A stretch of DNA of 22,406 nucleotides, from NCBI GenBank assembly GCA_002433805.1, contig DJIW01000010.1, positions 604-23,009 on the forward strand, given 5' to 3'. This document shows, in pieces, positions 7,175 through 17,800 of this stretch. The notes beneath the pieces were generated by a model. The model was not told the DNA's origin and did no database searches. It saw nothing but the letters and a program-made list of their open reading frames with translations. Every line of letters starts with the position of its first letter. The stretch's first letter is position 1. A program made the translations under genes and the position numbers. Source of the stretch: Competibacteraceae bacterium UBA6584. Its GTDB lineage: Bacteria; Pseudomonadota; Gammaproteobacteria; Competibacterales; Competibacteraceae.

Positions 7175-8698
7175 TTAGGATCGCGGCCTCGATCCGTTGT
7201 GAATTTCGCTTCCGGCTTCTGGGTCGGAAGGTGGGGGCGACGGATCGAACAAGGCCAGGGTTGCGTCGATCCGTTCTTTGCGCTGGGCCTCGGGCGGGGC
7301 GCGGCGGCGGTCGGCCACCCGTTCCTCGCGGGTTTCCTTGGCGATCACTTCATACAAGATCGCTTGCTTGCCGTCACCGCGCCGCAGGATGCGGCCCAGG
7401 CGCTGGATGAATTCCCGCGCCGAGGCGCTGCCGGACAGGATGACGCCGATGGAGGCGTCCGGTACATCCACGCCTTCATTGAGGACGTTGCTGGTGACGA
7501 TGGCGGTATAAAGCCCGCTTTTGAAGCCGTCCAGAAACGCTTGCCGTTCCTTGATCGCGGTTTGATGGGTCAAGCAGGGGATCAAAAAGCGCTGCGAGAC
7601 TTCGTAGGCGGTGGCGTTATCCTCGGTGAAAATGACCGTTTTGACGCCGGGGTGGTTGGCGAACACCATGCCGAGCGCGCGCAGTTTGCCCGGCGTGGCG
7701 TGGGCGATGCGGCGGGCGTCGCGGTGGGCGCGCATGGCGCGGCGGCCCTCGACGCTGCGCGCCGACAGCATGACGAAGCGGTTCCAGCCCTCCAGCGCGC
7801 TCAAGGACAACCGGTTCGCTTGCAGGAAACCGTTGCGCTCGTCCAGCGCTTGCTGGTAGGCGGCGCGTTCGGCGGGCGATAGATCGACGTGGACCGAACG
7901 CACCTGAAAATCCGCCAGCACGCCGCCGGCCAGTTGTTCCGGCCGTTTGCGATAGACGATGGGACCGACCAGCGCCGGCAGATCCGCATCGCGGCCATCG
8001 CCGCGCTCCGGCGTGGCGGTCAAGCCCAAGCGATAAGGAGCCAGCGAAAATTCGGCGATGATTCGATAAAACTCGGACGGCAAATGATGGACTTCATCGA
8101 AGATCAGCAAACCGAAGCGGTCGCCCAGACGTTCGATATGGCGGGCGGCGGAATCGTAGGTGGCGATGGTCAGCGGTTGCGGTTCGTGGTAGCCGCCGCC
8201 GATCAGGCCGATTTCCTGATCCGGAAAGGCGGCGCGCAACAAGGCGTACCACTGCTGCATCAAATCCAAGGTGGGGACCATGACCAGTCCATCCCGGCGC
8301 GCCCAGCACAGCGCCAGCAAACCGACCAGGGTTTTGCCGGCCCCGGTCGGCAGCACCACCACCCCGCGCCCTTTCGCCGCCTGCCACGCCGCCAGCGCCT
8401 CACGCTGGTGCGGATAAGGCGTCATTTCCAGCGCGCAGCTCAACTCTCGGAGCTGATAGCGGGGCGCTTTGTTGCGGGCCAGCTCGCTTTTTAACGGTCC
8501 GATGACGGCGCTGTAGCAATTGGCCGGGGCGCGATAAGCGTCCACGCGCGGATCGTAGCAAAACCAACTGTCCAAGCCGGCCGGCAGATCGGCCACGCCT
8601 TCCAGCAGCAGCGTGCCTCGGTCGAAGCGAAGCTGGCGTTCGGCGTCATCGCGGCCGGTGCGGTAAAAACCGGCGGTGTCTTTGGTGCGGAAAGTCAT
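7175..8698 (-). CDS. XPB/Ssl2-type superfamily 2 DNA helicase
   Basis: From the ATG at 8698 this is a 507-residue DNA-dependent ATPase/helicase. An N-terminal region of about 90 residues precedes the first RecA domain, which has the Q-motif-like PYPHQREAL (94-102), Walker A LPTGAGKT (116-123), DEVHH (201-205) and TATP (227-230). Residues 275-345 form the helical thumb-like insert expected in XPB. The second RecA domain carries VIFTED, SNVLNEGVDVP and the motif VI arginines in QRLGRILRR (432-440). The XPB RED motif reads RGD here (232-234). The tail after 460 is charged and proline-rich. A TTG at 8719 with GGAGGAG right before it is an alternative start but has too little spacing; a weak GAG precedes the ATG. 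It is first in an operon with the DUF790 nuclease. Archaeal XPB-Bax1 is the closest described arrangement. Confidence 0.88.
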   Translation of the reverse strand: MTFRTKDTAGFYRTGRDDAERQLRFDRGTLLLEGVADLPAGLDSWFCYDPRVDAYRAPANCYSAVIGPLKSELARNKAPRYQLRELSCALEMTPYPHQREALAAWQAAKGRGVVVLPTGAGKTLVGLLALCWARRDGLVMVPTLDLMQQWYALLRAAFPDQEIGLIGGGYHEPQPLTIATYDSAARHIERLGDRFGLLIFDEVHHLPSEFYRIIAEFSLAPYRLGLTATPERGDGRDADLPALVGPIVYRKRPEQLAGGVLADFQVRSVHVDLSPAERAAYQQALDERNGFLQANRLSLSALEGWNRFVMLSARSVEGRRAMRAHRDARRIAHATPGKLRALGMVFANHPGVKTVIFTEDNATAYEVSQRFLIPCLTHQTAIKERQAFLDGFKSGLYTAIVTSNVLNEGVDVPDASIGVILSGSASAREFIQRLGRILRRGDGKQAILYEVIAKETREERVADRRRAPPEAQRKERIDATLALFDPSPPPSDPEAGSEIHNGSRPRS

Positions 8699-8772
8699 CG
8701 CATTCTCAACGGTTAGCAAGCTCCTCCGCGTAGCCTAAAGCATTCTCCGTTCGGTTCAACCATCCGTTAACA

Positions 8773-8801
8773 ATAAGGGCGTCCACCGGGGACGCCCTTA
8801 T
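8773..8801 (-). terminator. Intrinsic terminator of the giant surface-protein gene
   Basis: A perfect 12-bp inverted repeat (ATAAGGGCGTCC at 8773-8784 and its complement at 8790-8801) encloses a 5-base loop. On the minus strand the GC-rich stem is followed by TTATTGTT. It lies 26 bp after the TAG of the 4049-residue gene and before the helicase, so it should separate the two transcription units. Confidence 0.85.
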
Positions 8802-8827
8802 CATTCAATTCACTTCCTAGTTGTTGT

Positions 8828-11800
8828 CTAGCGGCGCAAACCTCCCAGCCGCACGGCTCGATCTCGGTAGCTCCAACCCAGCAGCAGCAACAAGCCTAGC
8901 AACACCGCCATCGCCGCTTGGGACAGCGTCGGTATCTCCGCAATATCCCAAGTGATGGACTTGCCGCTGTTAGTCTTGACTGGCTGTTGCCCGGCGGCGA
9001 CATCGTTGTCCACATTGCCGTCGCCGTTGGCGTCCCAGTTGGCGGTTCCCGTGTTGCTAGCGTTGGTGGTCCCGGCTTGGAACCGGCTGCTGAAGACGAT
9101 CACCACCTCGTTCTGGGCCGTGGCTTCGTCCGAGGCTCCTGGATCGGCGGCGATTTTGCCCTCGTAAACCACGCGGTTCTGAGCGGGGTCGTAGCCGCAC
9201 AAGGTCACCGTCGAGCCGCCGCGCGGCTCGCAACGCAGGCTGTTGGGTTCGTAGACGGTCCCAGCCGGAATAACGTCCGTGATCCGAACCGCCAGCGCGG
9301 CCTGATTGCTGGGATTGATCCAAACCATCCGCCATTCGAGCACCGGAAAGCCTTGCGCGTTGACCGTCTTGCGGCCCGATGGCGGGTCAAACAAGCCAGG
9401 CGCGCTCTCGATGGGTGTCTGGGTAATGTCGGAGACCGGACTGGTGAGATTGCCCGCCGTCGCCGTCGCCTGATTGTTGGCGATCTGGCCCCCGGTTCCG
9501 GGGTTGACGGTGACGCGGAAGGCGATCAAGACGGTTTCTCCCGGATTGAGCGCGCCGACATCGACCGTGATCGGACTGGTTCCGGCCACGGCGCCCCGGC
9601 TGGCCGTCACGCTGTTGGCCACCAGCGTGACTTGCGCCGGCAACGGTCCGTCGACGATCCGCACACCGCTGGCGGCGGTGGAGCCGGTGTTGACCACCAG
9701 CACCTCGTACAGCACGGTATCGCCCGGATTCACCGAGCCGTCGCCCGCCGTATCCTGAAGCGTCCAACGTTTCCGAAGCTCCAACCTGGGCCGTCCGGTC
9801 GCGCCCGTAACCGCCGTGATGGTGGTCGGTTGCGCGCCGTCGCCGGGATCGAGATTGGCGTCGGTGGACACAGTGCCTACCGTCGCCGAGGAGACGGACC
9901 CCAGATTGTTGAAGGTCTGCTCGGAGCCGGTGAAGGCGTTGATCGAGGCGTCGAAACTCAAGCGCAGCTCGCCGTTGGCGGGCACGCTCACGTTGGTCCA
10001 GGTCAAGGTCGCGCCGGCCAGGGTCGCGGGTGGGTTGGTGCTGCCGCCGACGTAAGTCAAGCCGGCGGGAATCGGGTCGTTGACCGTCAAGCCGGTTAAC
10101 GGCGCGGAACCGCCGTTGCGCAGCACCAGGGTGTAGCGCAAGGTATCGCCAGGACCGACCACGCCGACCGGCGCGTTGTCGGTTTGGACCGCGACGGTCT
10201 TGTAGGCCGCCAAGGACGGCGGGCGGCTGGCGACGACCGGGGTTTCGGTTTGATTGCTCGGCGTGGGCACGGTTTGATCGGAATCCACGATAGCTTGATT
10301 GCGGATCACCGTCCCGGCGGCTGTCCCGGCATTGACCCGGACCTGGAAGGTGACGACGGCGGCCGCGCCGGGGTTGAGCGTGCCGACGTTCACGGTCAAG
10401 GTATCGCCGCCGAACGTCCCCGGCGGGCTGCTGCTGCCGGCGACATATTCGGTATTGGCCGGAATCGGATCGCTGAGGGTCACGTTGTTGACCGGGCTCG
10501 CGCCGGTATTGGTCAGGACGATGGAATACTGCAAGGCGTCGCCCGGATCGGCCGCGCCGTTGCCGTTAGCGTCGCCGCCGGGCGCGAGCGCCGCCGTCTT
10601 GCTCGCGCCGATCACGGAATTCGCGGTCGGCGTGACGGTGGCGGAGCCGGTCGCGGCATAATCGTTGATGCCGCCCGCGCCGGTGCGTCCGCTGTCGGTC
10701 GCGCCGGTCGCGCCGGGGCTGGAGGCGTAGCGCAACGAAGCGGCGTTGGTCAGACCGACGCCGACTACCGCGCCCGCCGCAATCCGCGCCCGATAGCTGA
10801 TCGCGAGGTGATCGGTCGCGCGGGTCAGGCTGGCGAGCGTCCAGGTCAGCGTCCGTCCGTCCGGAGAAACGCTGGCCGGCGCTGGAGCGGCCGATCCGAC
10901 GATATAGCTCAAGCCCTCCGGCAAAACGTCGGTGACCACCAGATCAAACGCATCCGCCGTGCTGGCCGCCGTGTGATCGACATTCAATGTGAAGGTGATC
11001 GCATCGCCGAGGCTTTGCTCGGCGGGCGCGACGCTCTTGCCGAGCGCGAGGTTGGGCTCGACCACGGTGAAGTTGAGCGGCTGGACGCCCGGCGCGCTCG
11101 CGTCGGCATCGAAGTCCCGAGTCTGAGGCGCGCCCGCGCCGTCGGTGAAGCGCAATTGCGCGTTGTTGCCGAGCACGACGCCATCCTGGTGTTCGGGCAG
11201 ATTGTCCAGCCGCGCGCGGAGGTCGAGGGTGATGAAGTCGTCCGCGGCGTTGCCGTTGGCCGGATTCAGCACATCGCCCAAGTTGAAGCTCAGCGTTTGG
11301 CCGGTCTGGACCGGCGCGCCGCCGCTGAAGGTGATGCCGGTGTTGCCCGCGCCGACGGTGGCGTCGAGGAAGGTCAGGCCCGCCGGCAGGGTATCGGTCA
11401 CCGTGACCGCCCGAACCGTGCCTTCACTGACTGACAACCGCAGCCGATAGCCGACCGTTTCGCCGATGCCGTAGCTCGTCTTCGCCGGGTCTGGCTGGAA
11501 CGCCTTGTTCAAGGACACCGGGTCGCCGGCGGTGAAGGTATCCGACAGCACGGCGACATGGTAGTTGTCGAGCGCGGCGTCGTCGTTTTGGTCGGGCCCC
11601 GTCGGCGTGCCGGTCCGCTGGTTCGGGTCGTCGCCGTCGCGGCTGCTGTAGGTCGCGTCCACGCTCGCTTGCAAGGTTTGGCCGGGTTGGACGGTGTTTT
11701 GCAAGGTGGCGGTGAATACGATCCTGACGCTATCGCCCGGCTGGAGATCGAAGGGGCTGCTTTGCCAGCCGTCGGGCAACACGGTGATGGTCGGGGTTTC

Positions 11801-14800
11801 GCTGCCGCCGCTGGTGTTGATCACCACCACGCTGACGCCTTGGACGTTGCCGAGCCCCGGTGGTAGCAGCTCGCGCAGCGAGGTTTCGAAGGCGGTCGTG
11901 TTGCCGGTGTTGGTGACGGTGACCTCGTAGCTAACCGTGTCGCCGGCCTCCAAATTGGCGGTGGGGCTAGTGATGGCGTGGGTGACCGCCAAGCGCGGCT
12001 CGCCGACGGTGACGTTCTCGGTGTCGCTGACGCTGGCCAGTTCGCCGGTCAGCGGTTTGGCGTAACCCAGCGTGGCCGTGTTCGGCAGCGTCTGCCCATC
12101 TTGATTGCTCAGCAGATTATCGACTCGCGCCCGATAGTTTAGGGTCACGACCCGCGTGTCGCCGCTGGTGTTGGTCAGCGTGCCGAAGGCGAGCGCCAGC
12201 GTTTCCTGGCCGGCCGCCGGCGCGTCGTCGGTGCGGGTGAAATCGGTGGGCGGAGTGGATGCGGTCAAGCCCGTGCCGTACTCCACGGTCAGGCTACCGG
12301 GCACGTAGCTCAAGCCCGCGCTCAACACATCCTGGAACGAGGCGCTGTTAAAGGTGCCGGGGAAGGACAGCACCACCCGATAGCTGACTTCATCGCCGAT
12401 GGCGTAGCGGGTTTGCGGGTTGACGATGGTTTTATCCAGATTCGGCGTTCCGACCCGAATGAGAACGTTGCTGGCGGCGGTGTAATCGTTGACGCCGCCC
12501 GCGCCGCTGCGCTCGCCGGGATTCGCTTCCGGCAAGCTGGTCCATTGCGCGCTGCTGTTATTGGTCACGCTGGCGCCTTCCGCCAGTGTGGCAGTGGTGG
12601 TGGCGTCGTAAACGACGACCAACTGGCCGTCGGGCGGGAACAGCGTCGCGCCGCAATTGAGCGTCTTACCTGTAAAGGCGCAAGTCTCGACGGTTACGTC
12701 GCCGCTCGGCGTGGCGCTCACCAGCGTCGCGGAGCTAAATTCCGCCGGCAAGGTGTCGCTGATTCTGACGTCGTGCGCCGCGCTCACGTTCGCGCCGGCG
12801 GGGTTGGTCAGCGTCACGGTAAAGCGGATAGTGCTGGGGGTGCCGGGCAGCACGGCGTTGACCGAAGCGGTCTTGACAATCCGTACGTTCGGCTCCGCCA
12901 CCGTGGCGGTTTGCGTCGCCGGAGTCAGGTTGCCCAGTTGGCCGGCGGCGTTCCGATAGCTCAGATCCGCCTGATCGGTGAGCGCCGTAGCCGCTTGATT
13001 GCCGGCGACGTTATCGACCCGCGCTTGCAGTTCGAGAACGTAACTTGAATTACCGCCGGAGTTGATGACGTTGCCGAGGAACACACTGACGGTCTGACCG
13101 GCCGCCACGGTTTCAGCAGCGGTCAGCGGGACGAACGCGCCGCTGGCGGCGGCGTTGACGCCGCCCGGATTTTGCGAGGCGGTCAGGCCGGTGCCAAACT
13201 GCCGAGCCAGCCGCGCCGAGCCGGCGACATAACTCATGCCCGCCGGCAAGGTATCGAGCATCGTCACCTCGCCGGTCGTGCCGGCCGGAACGTTGAACTG
13301 AATTTGATAAGTCAGAATTTCGCCGATTTGCACGGCGGCGCTCGCGTCGTTGCCGTTTGAGGTGGTGACCAGCGTTTTGCTCAAACCGGCGAAGCCGGCG
13401 ACCGGTCCGATGGGGGTCAGGGTCGGATTGAGGCCGTCGCCGGGATTGCCGTTATCGTCGCTGGTGGTCGAAATGCCGCCAGCCGCCGTCGCGGTGGCCT
13501 GATTGCTGGCGATCTGGCCATTGGTCCCCAGGTTGACCGTCATCCGGAAGCTGATGGTGGCGGTCTGACCGGGGTTCAAAGTGCCAACGTTAACGTCGAT
13601 GGGGACTTCGGTCACCACCGCGCCGATGCTGGTGGCGAGGCTGCCCGGCACGAAGGTGAATTGAGCCGGCAGCGGCGCGTCGGTCAGCCGCACGTTGGTG
13701 GCGGCTTGCGCGCCGGTGTTGGTGACGGTGAGGCTATATTGCACCGTATCGCCGGGATCGACCACGCCGATAGCGCTCCCATCCACCGCCAGCGACCAGC
13801 GCTTTTGCAGGTTCAAGGCCGGAGTGGCGGTTCCGGTGCCGACCGCCGTAATCGAGGTCGGTTGCGAACCGTCGCTGGGATCGCCGTTGCTGTCGGTCAG
13901 CACGGGACCGGTCTGAGTCGAAGTGGCGCTGCCTTGGTTGGTGAAGGTCTGACTCGCGTCGGCAACCGCGCCAATCGTCACATCGAAGCTCAAGCTCTGA
14001 CTCGCGCCCGGCGCGAGATCGGCGATTCCGGTCCAACTGACGGCCTGTGCGGTCACCGCCGGCGTTCCGCTGGTGGCGTTGGCTGTGGCGGCAACGTAAG
14101 TCAAACCGGCTGGAATGGTGTCGCTGAAGCTCAAACCGGTCAGCGTGGCCGCGCCCCGGTTGCGCAGGACAATCGTGTAACGCAGGGTGTCGCCGGCGTT
14201 GACCGAACCCGAGTTGTTGGTGTCGGTCCAGGCGAGGGTCTTCTCGGCGTAGAGCGCGCCGGTTAGCGGGGGTTGCCCACCGACCGGAATGTCGGTCGGT
14301 TGGTCGCCGTTGTTGTCGTTGCCATCGCTGTCGGTCGGTTCGGGCACGGTCTGATCCGAATCCACCGAGCCTTGATTGCGGATCACCACGCCGTTAGCCA
14401 CGCCCGCATTGATGCGGACCTGGAACTTGACGGTGGCGCTGGCTCCGGGTTGCAGGCTGCCGACGGCGAGCTGCAATTGCGTCGCCGTGCCGGTATTGGC
14501 GGCCGGAGCGGCGTTTAGCGATAACGAACCGTCGATGTAGGTGGTGTTAGCCGGAATCGGGTCGGTGTAGACGACGCCGGTCACCGCCGTGGCGCTGGTA
14601 TTGGTCAAAACGATGCTGTATTCCAGCACATCGTCCGGTAGCGCCACGCCGCCGTTGAGATCGGCGACGGTCTTGGTGGCGTCGAGCAGCGTGCTGGCCC
14701 CCGGAGTGACCGGGGCGCTGGCGGTGGTGGCGTAATCGTTGAGCGCGCCGCCAGAACCGTCGGCTCCGGTGCGGCCGTCGTCCGGGGTTCCGGCCGCGTC

Positions 14801-17800
14801 GGGCTGGCTGGCCCAAGTCATGGCGACCGCGTTATTGAGCGGCGTGCCGACCGTGGCCGAAGTGTCGATGCGAGCCTGATAGCTGATGGCCCGGCTGCCC
14901 TCGGCCAGCGGCAGCGTGGCGTAACCCAGCCGCAGCACGCGGGTGCCGGGGTCGAACGAGACGAAGGCCGGCGGCGGATTCACCGAATCCGCGATGTAGC
15001 TCAAACCGGCGGGCAGCGTGTCGGTCAACACCACGTCATAGGCATCCGCCGTGCTGGTGGGTTGATGGCTGACGTTCAGGGTATAGGTCACCACATCTCC
15101 GAGCGCCTGAGTGGCCGGGCTGGCGGCCTTGGTCACGCCCAAAACCGGTTCGATCACCGTGAACGGGATGCCTTGGTTGCCCGGCGTGGCGTCGTCGTGG
15201 TCGAAATTGACCGTGCGAGGCGCGCCATCGTTGTAGCTGACCGACACCGGCGAGCCAGCGGCTTCGCCGTTGAGGATGGCGTCGCCGTTCTGATTGGCGA
15301 CAATATTGCGCACGCGGGCGAAGATTTCGACCAGGACGAAATCATCTTGGGCGCTGCCGTTGGGTTCGTTGAGCACGCTGCCCAGATCGAAGCGGACGGT
15401 CTGGCCGGAGCCCACGTTGGTGTTATAGCTGGGGTTGCTCAAGGCCATGCCGATGTGGCCGACGCTGACCGCGTGGCCGACATAGGCGAGCCCGTCGGGC
15501 AGTTGGTCGGTCACCACCACGCTGTTGGTGGTGCCTTGAATGAAATCGACCCGCAGTTGATAGGTGATGATTTCACCGACCGCCGCCGTCACCGGCGTCA
15601 CCTGTTTGTCGATGGTGACGGTCGAGGCGATTTGCAGGGCTTGGCTGGCTGATTCCTGATAGTTGTTCAGTGTGGCGTTGTTATCGTCATCGCCGCCGCC
15701 GCTGCCGTCGCGTCCGCCGCTGGCTCCAACCGGCAAGCTGTTGTAATTGGCCGTGACCACGTTGTTCAAGGTCTGACCCGCCGTGGCGCCGACGCCAATC
15801 ACCGTATCATAAGCGATGGTCAGGGTCGCATCCGGTTCGAGAACGATGTCGGCGACCGAGACGGTGCCGCTGCCTGGAACCGCCGTGACATCACCGACCG
15901 CGATCGCGCTGCCACCTTCCTTCGTCACGCCACCGACGGCCTCGACCGTCACATTGGCCGGATTTCGAACCGTTATATTGGCCGGCAGCACGTCGTTGAT
16001 CGCCCCGCGCCGGGCGGCGGTCGTGCCGATATTGCTGACCGTGAATTGCCAGCGGACCGTGGACCCGGCCTGCGCGTTGGCCGCGCCGGATAGAATGGTC
16101 TTGGTCATTTCCAGATTCGGCTCGCCGACGCGGATGGTCGGCGGGTTGGGCGCGGTGTAAATGATCGGCGTGGGTCCGCCCGGATTAGGGTTGTCGTAGC
16201 TGACGCGGGCGCTGTTGGTGAGCGAGGTTCCATTCTGATTGGCGATCAGGTTATCCACCCTCGCCCGATAAGCGATGACGACCTCGCCCGCCGGATTGGC
16301 GGTGGCGGTACCCAGATTGAAGGTCAGCGGCGCGGTGACGGTCGGCGTGATCGGACCGGCGGTCGGGGCGGTCACGCCGCCCACGATGCTGATAGCCGCG
16401 CTGCCAGTAACGTAACTCAAGCCCGCCGGCAGCGTGTCTTCCACCTTCATGCCGTTGGCCGAACCGACTGGCAGCGCCAGCCGCAATTCGTACTCGACTT
16501 CCTCGCCGATGGCGTAGAAGGGTTTGGCGTTCTTGATTGCCTTGGTCATGGTGACCGCGTTCGAGGTCACCGTGGCGCTGGTGCCGGCGAACAGGTTGTT
16601 CGGGCCGCTGCCGGAACCGGTGCGCTCGTTGGCGTCCGCGCCCGGCAAGGTGGTGGCGGCAGCGCTGGCGGAATTGATCAGCAGTTTTCCGAACGGGATC
16701 GAGGCGGGCAATTGCGCCCGATAAGTCACCGTGATCGCTTCGCCCGGATCGAGCTTGTCGATGGTGCCGGACAATTTCTGACCGCTGAATCCCAAGCCGC
16801 CGACCGCCGCGCCGGTCGATCCGGGATTGGCGCTCGCCGATCCGGCGACCGGCGTGATATCCGCTGGCAGAGTGTCGCTAAAGGTGTAGTCGTAAGCCGG
16901 GGCGGCGTTGCTGCCGGTGGCGCTGTTGCGCACCGTCAGGGTGTAGGTCACGGTGTCGCCGCCTGCCGCCGCGACCGGCGTGACCGTCTTGTTGACCGCC
17001 ACTTGCGGGAGGACGACGCGCACGTTAGTGCCGGGGCCGGTGACGAGCTGAGGGTTGCCATTTTGATCGTTGTACCGGATCTGGGCGCGATTTTGTAGCA
17101 GGCTCCCGGCGGTGTTGCTGGTGACGTTGGCGACGCGGAATTGCAGGGTGAGTCTATAGGTTTCAGCGGTTCCCGAAGTCGCGTTGCCGTTGGTGACGTT
17201 GCCCAGATTGATCGAAAGGGCGTTGCCGCTGATGGTGGGATTCACCGGGATGGCGACGTTAGGGGCAGCGCCGTTGATGCCGTCGGGATTGTTGGCGGCG
17301 GTTAAATCGGTGCTGCTGCGCGATAGCGTCGCCGTCCCAGGCACGTACACCAAGCGCGCCGCCGTGGTGCTGTTGATCAGTTGATCGATTAGCTGGACGG
17401 CGTTGGTGATGCCTTCCGCCATCTGGAAATCGAGCTGATAGGTGACCAGTTCGCCGATGGCCACCGCTTGGCCTGCGGTGTCCGCCAAGGAGGTGGTCAC
17501 CACTCTTTTCTGGTTGACGGCGGGCGCGCCGATAGGCACAGGCGCGGTGGCGGTATCGTTGACTTGCGCGCCGCCGCTGGTCGGCAGGGTAAAGGTCGCT
17601 ATCGACGCATTGTTGGTGTAATTGCCCGTGACGACATTCGTTCTGATTCTGGCGCTGAACACCGCGCCGCCAGCCGCCACCGTGGGGCAAGCGGTGGCCA
17701 GATCGGTGGCGGTGTAAGTGACCGTTCCCGTCCCGCTGTCGTAATTGAAGGCATAACCGGACGGCGTGGTTACCGCCGCCACCGTGGTCAGATCGAAAAC

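Noticed and set aside
8918..10099. Long open frame on the plus strand (393 codons), and another at 10184-11434 (416 codons)
   Set aside because: Both lie antisense to the giant gene. Their products are Arg/Gly/Ala-rich low-complexity sequence typical of the reverse strand of GC-rich coding DNA, while the minus-strand frame has clear domains throughout.
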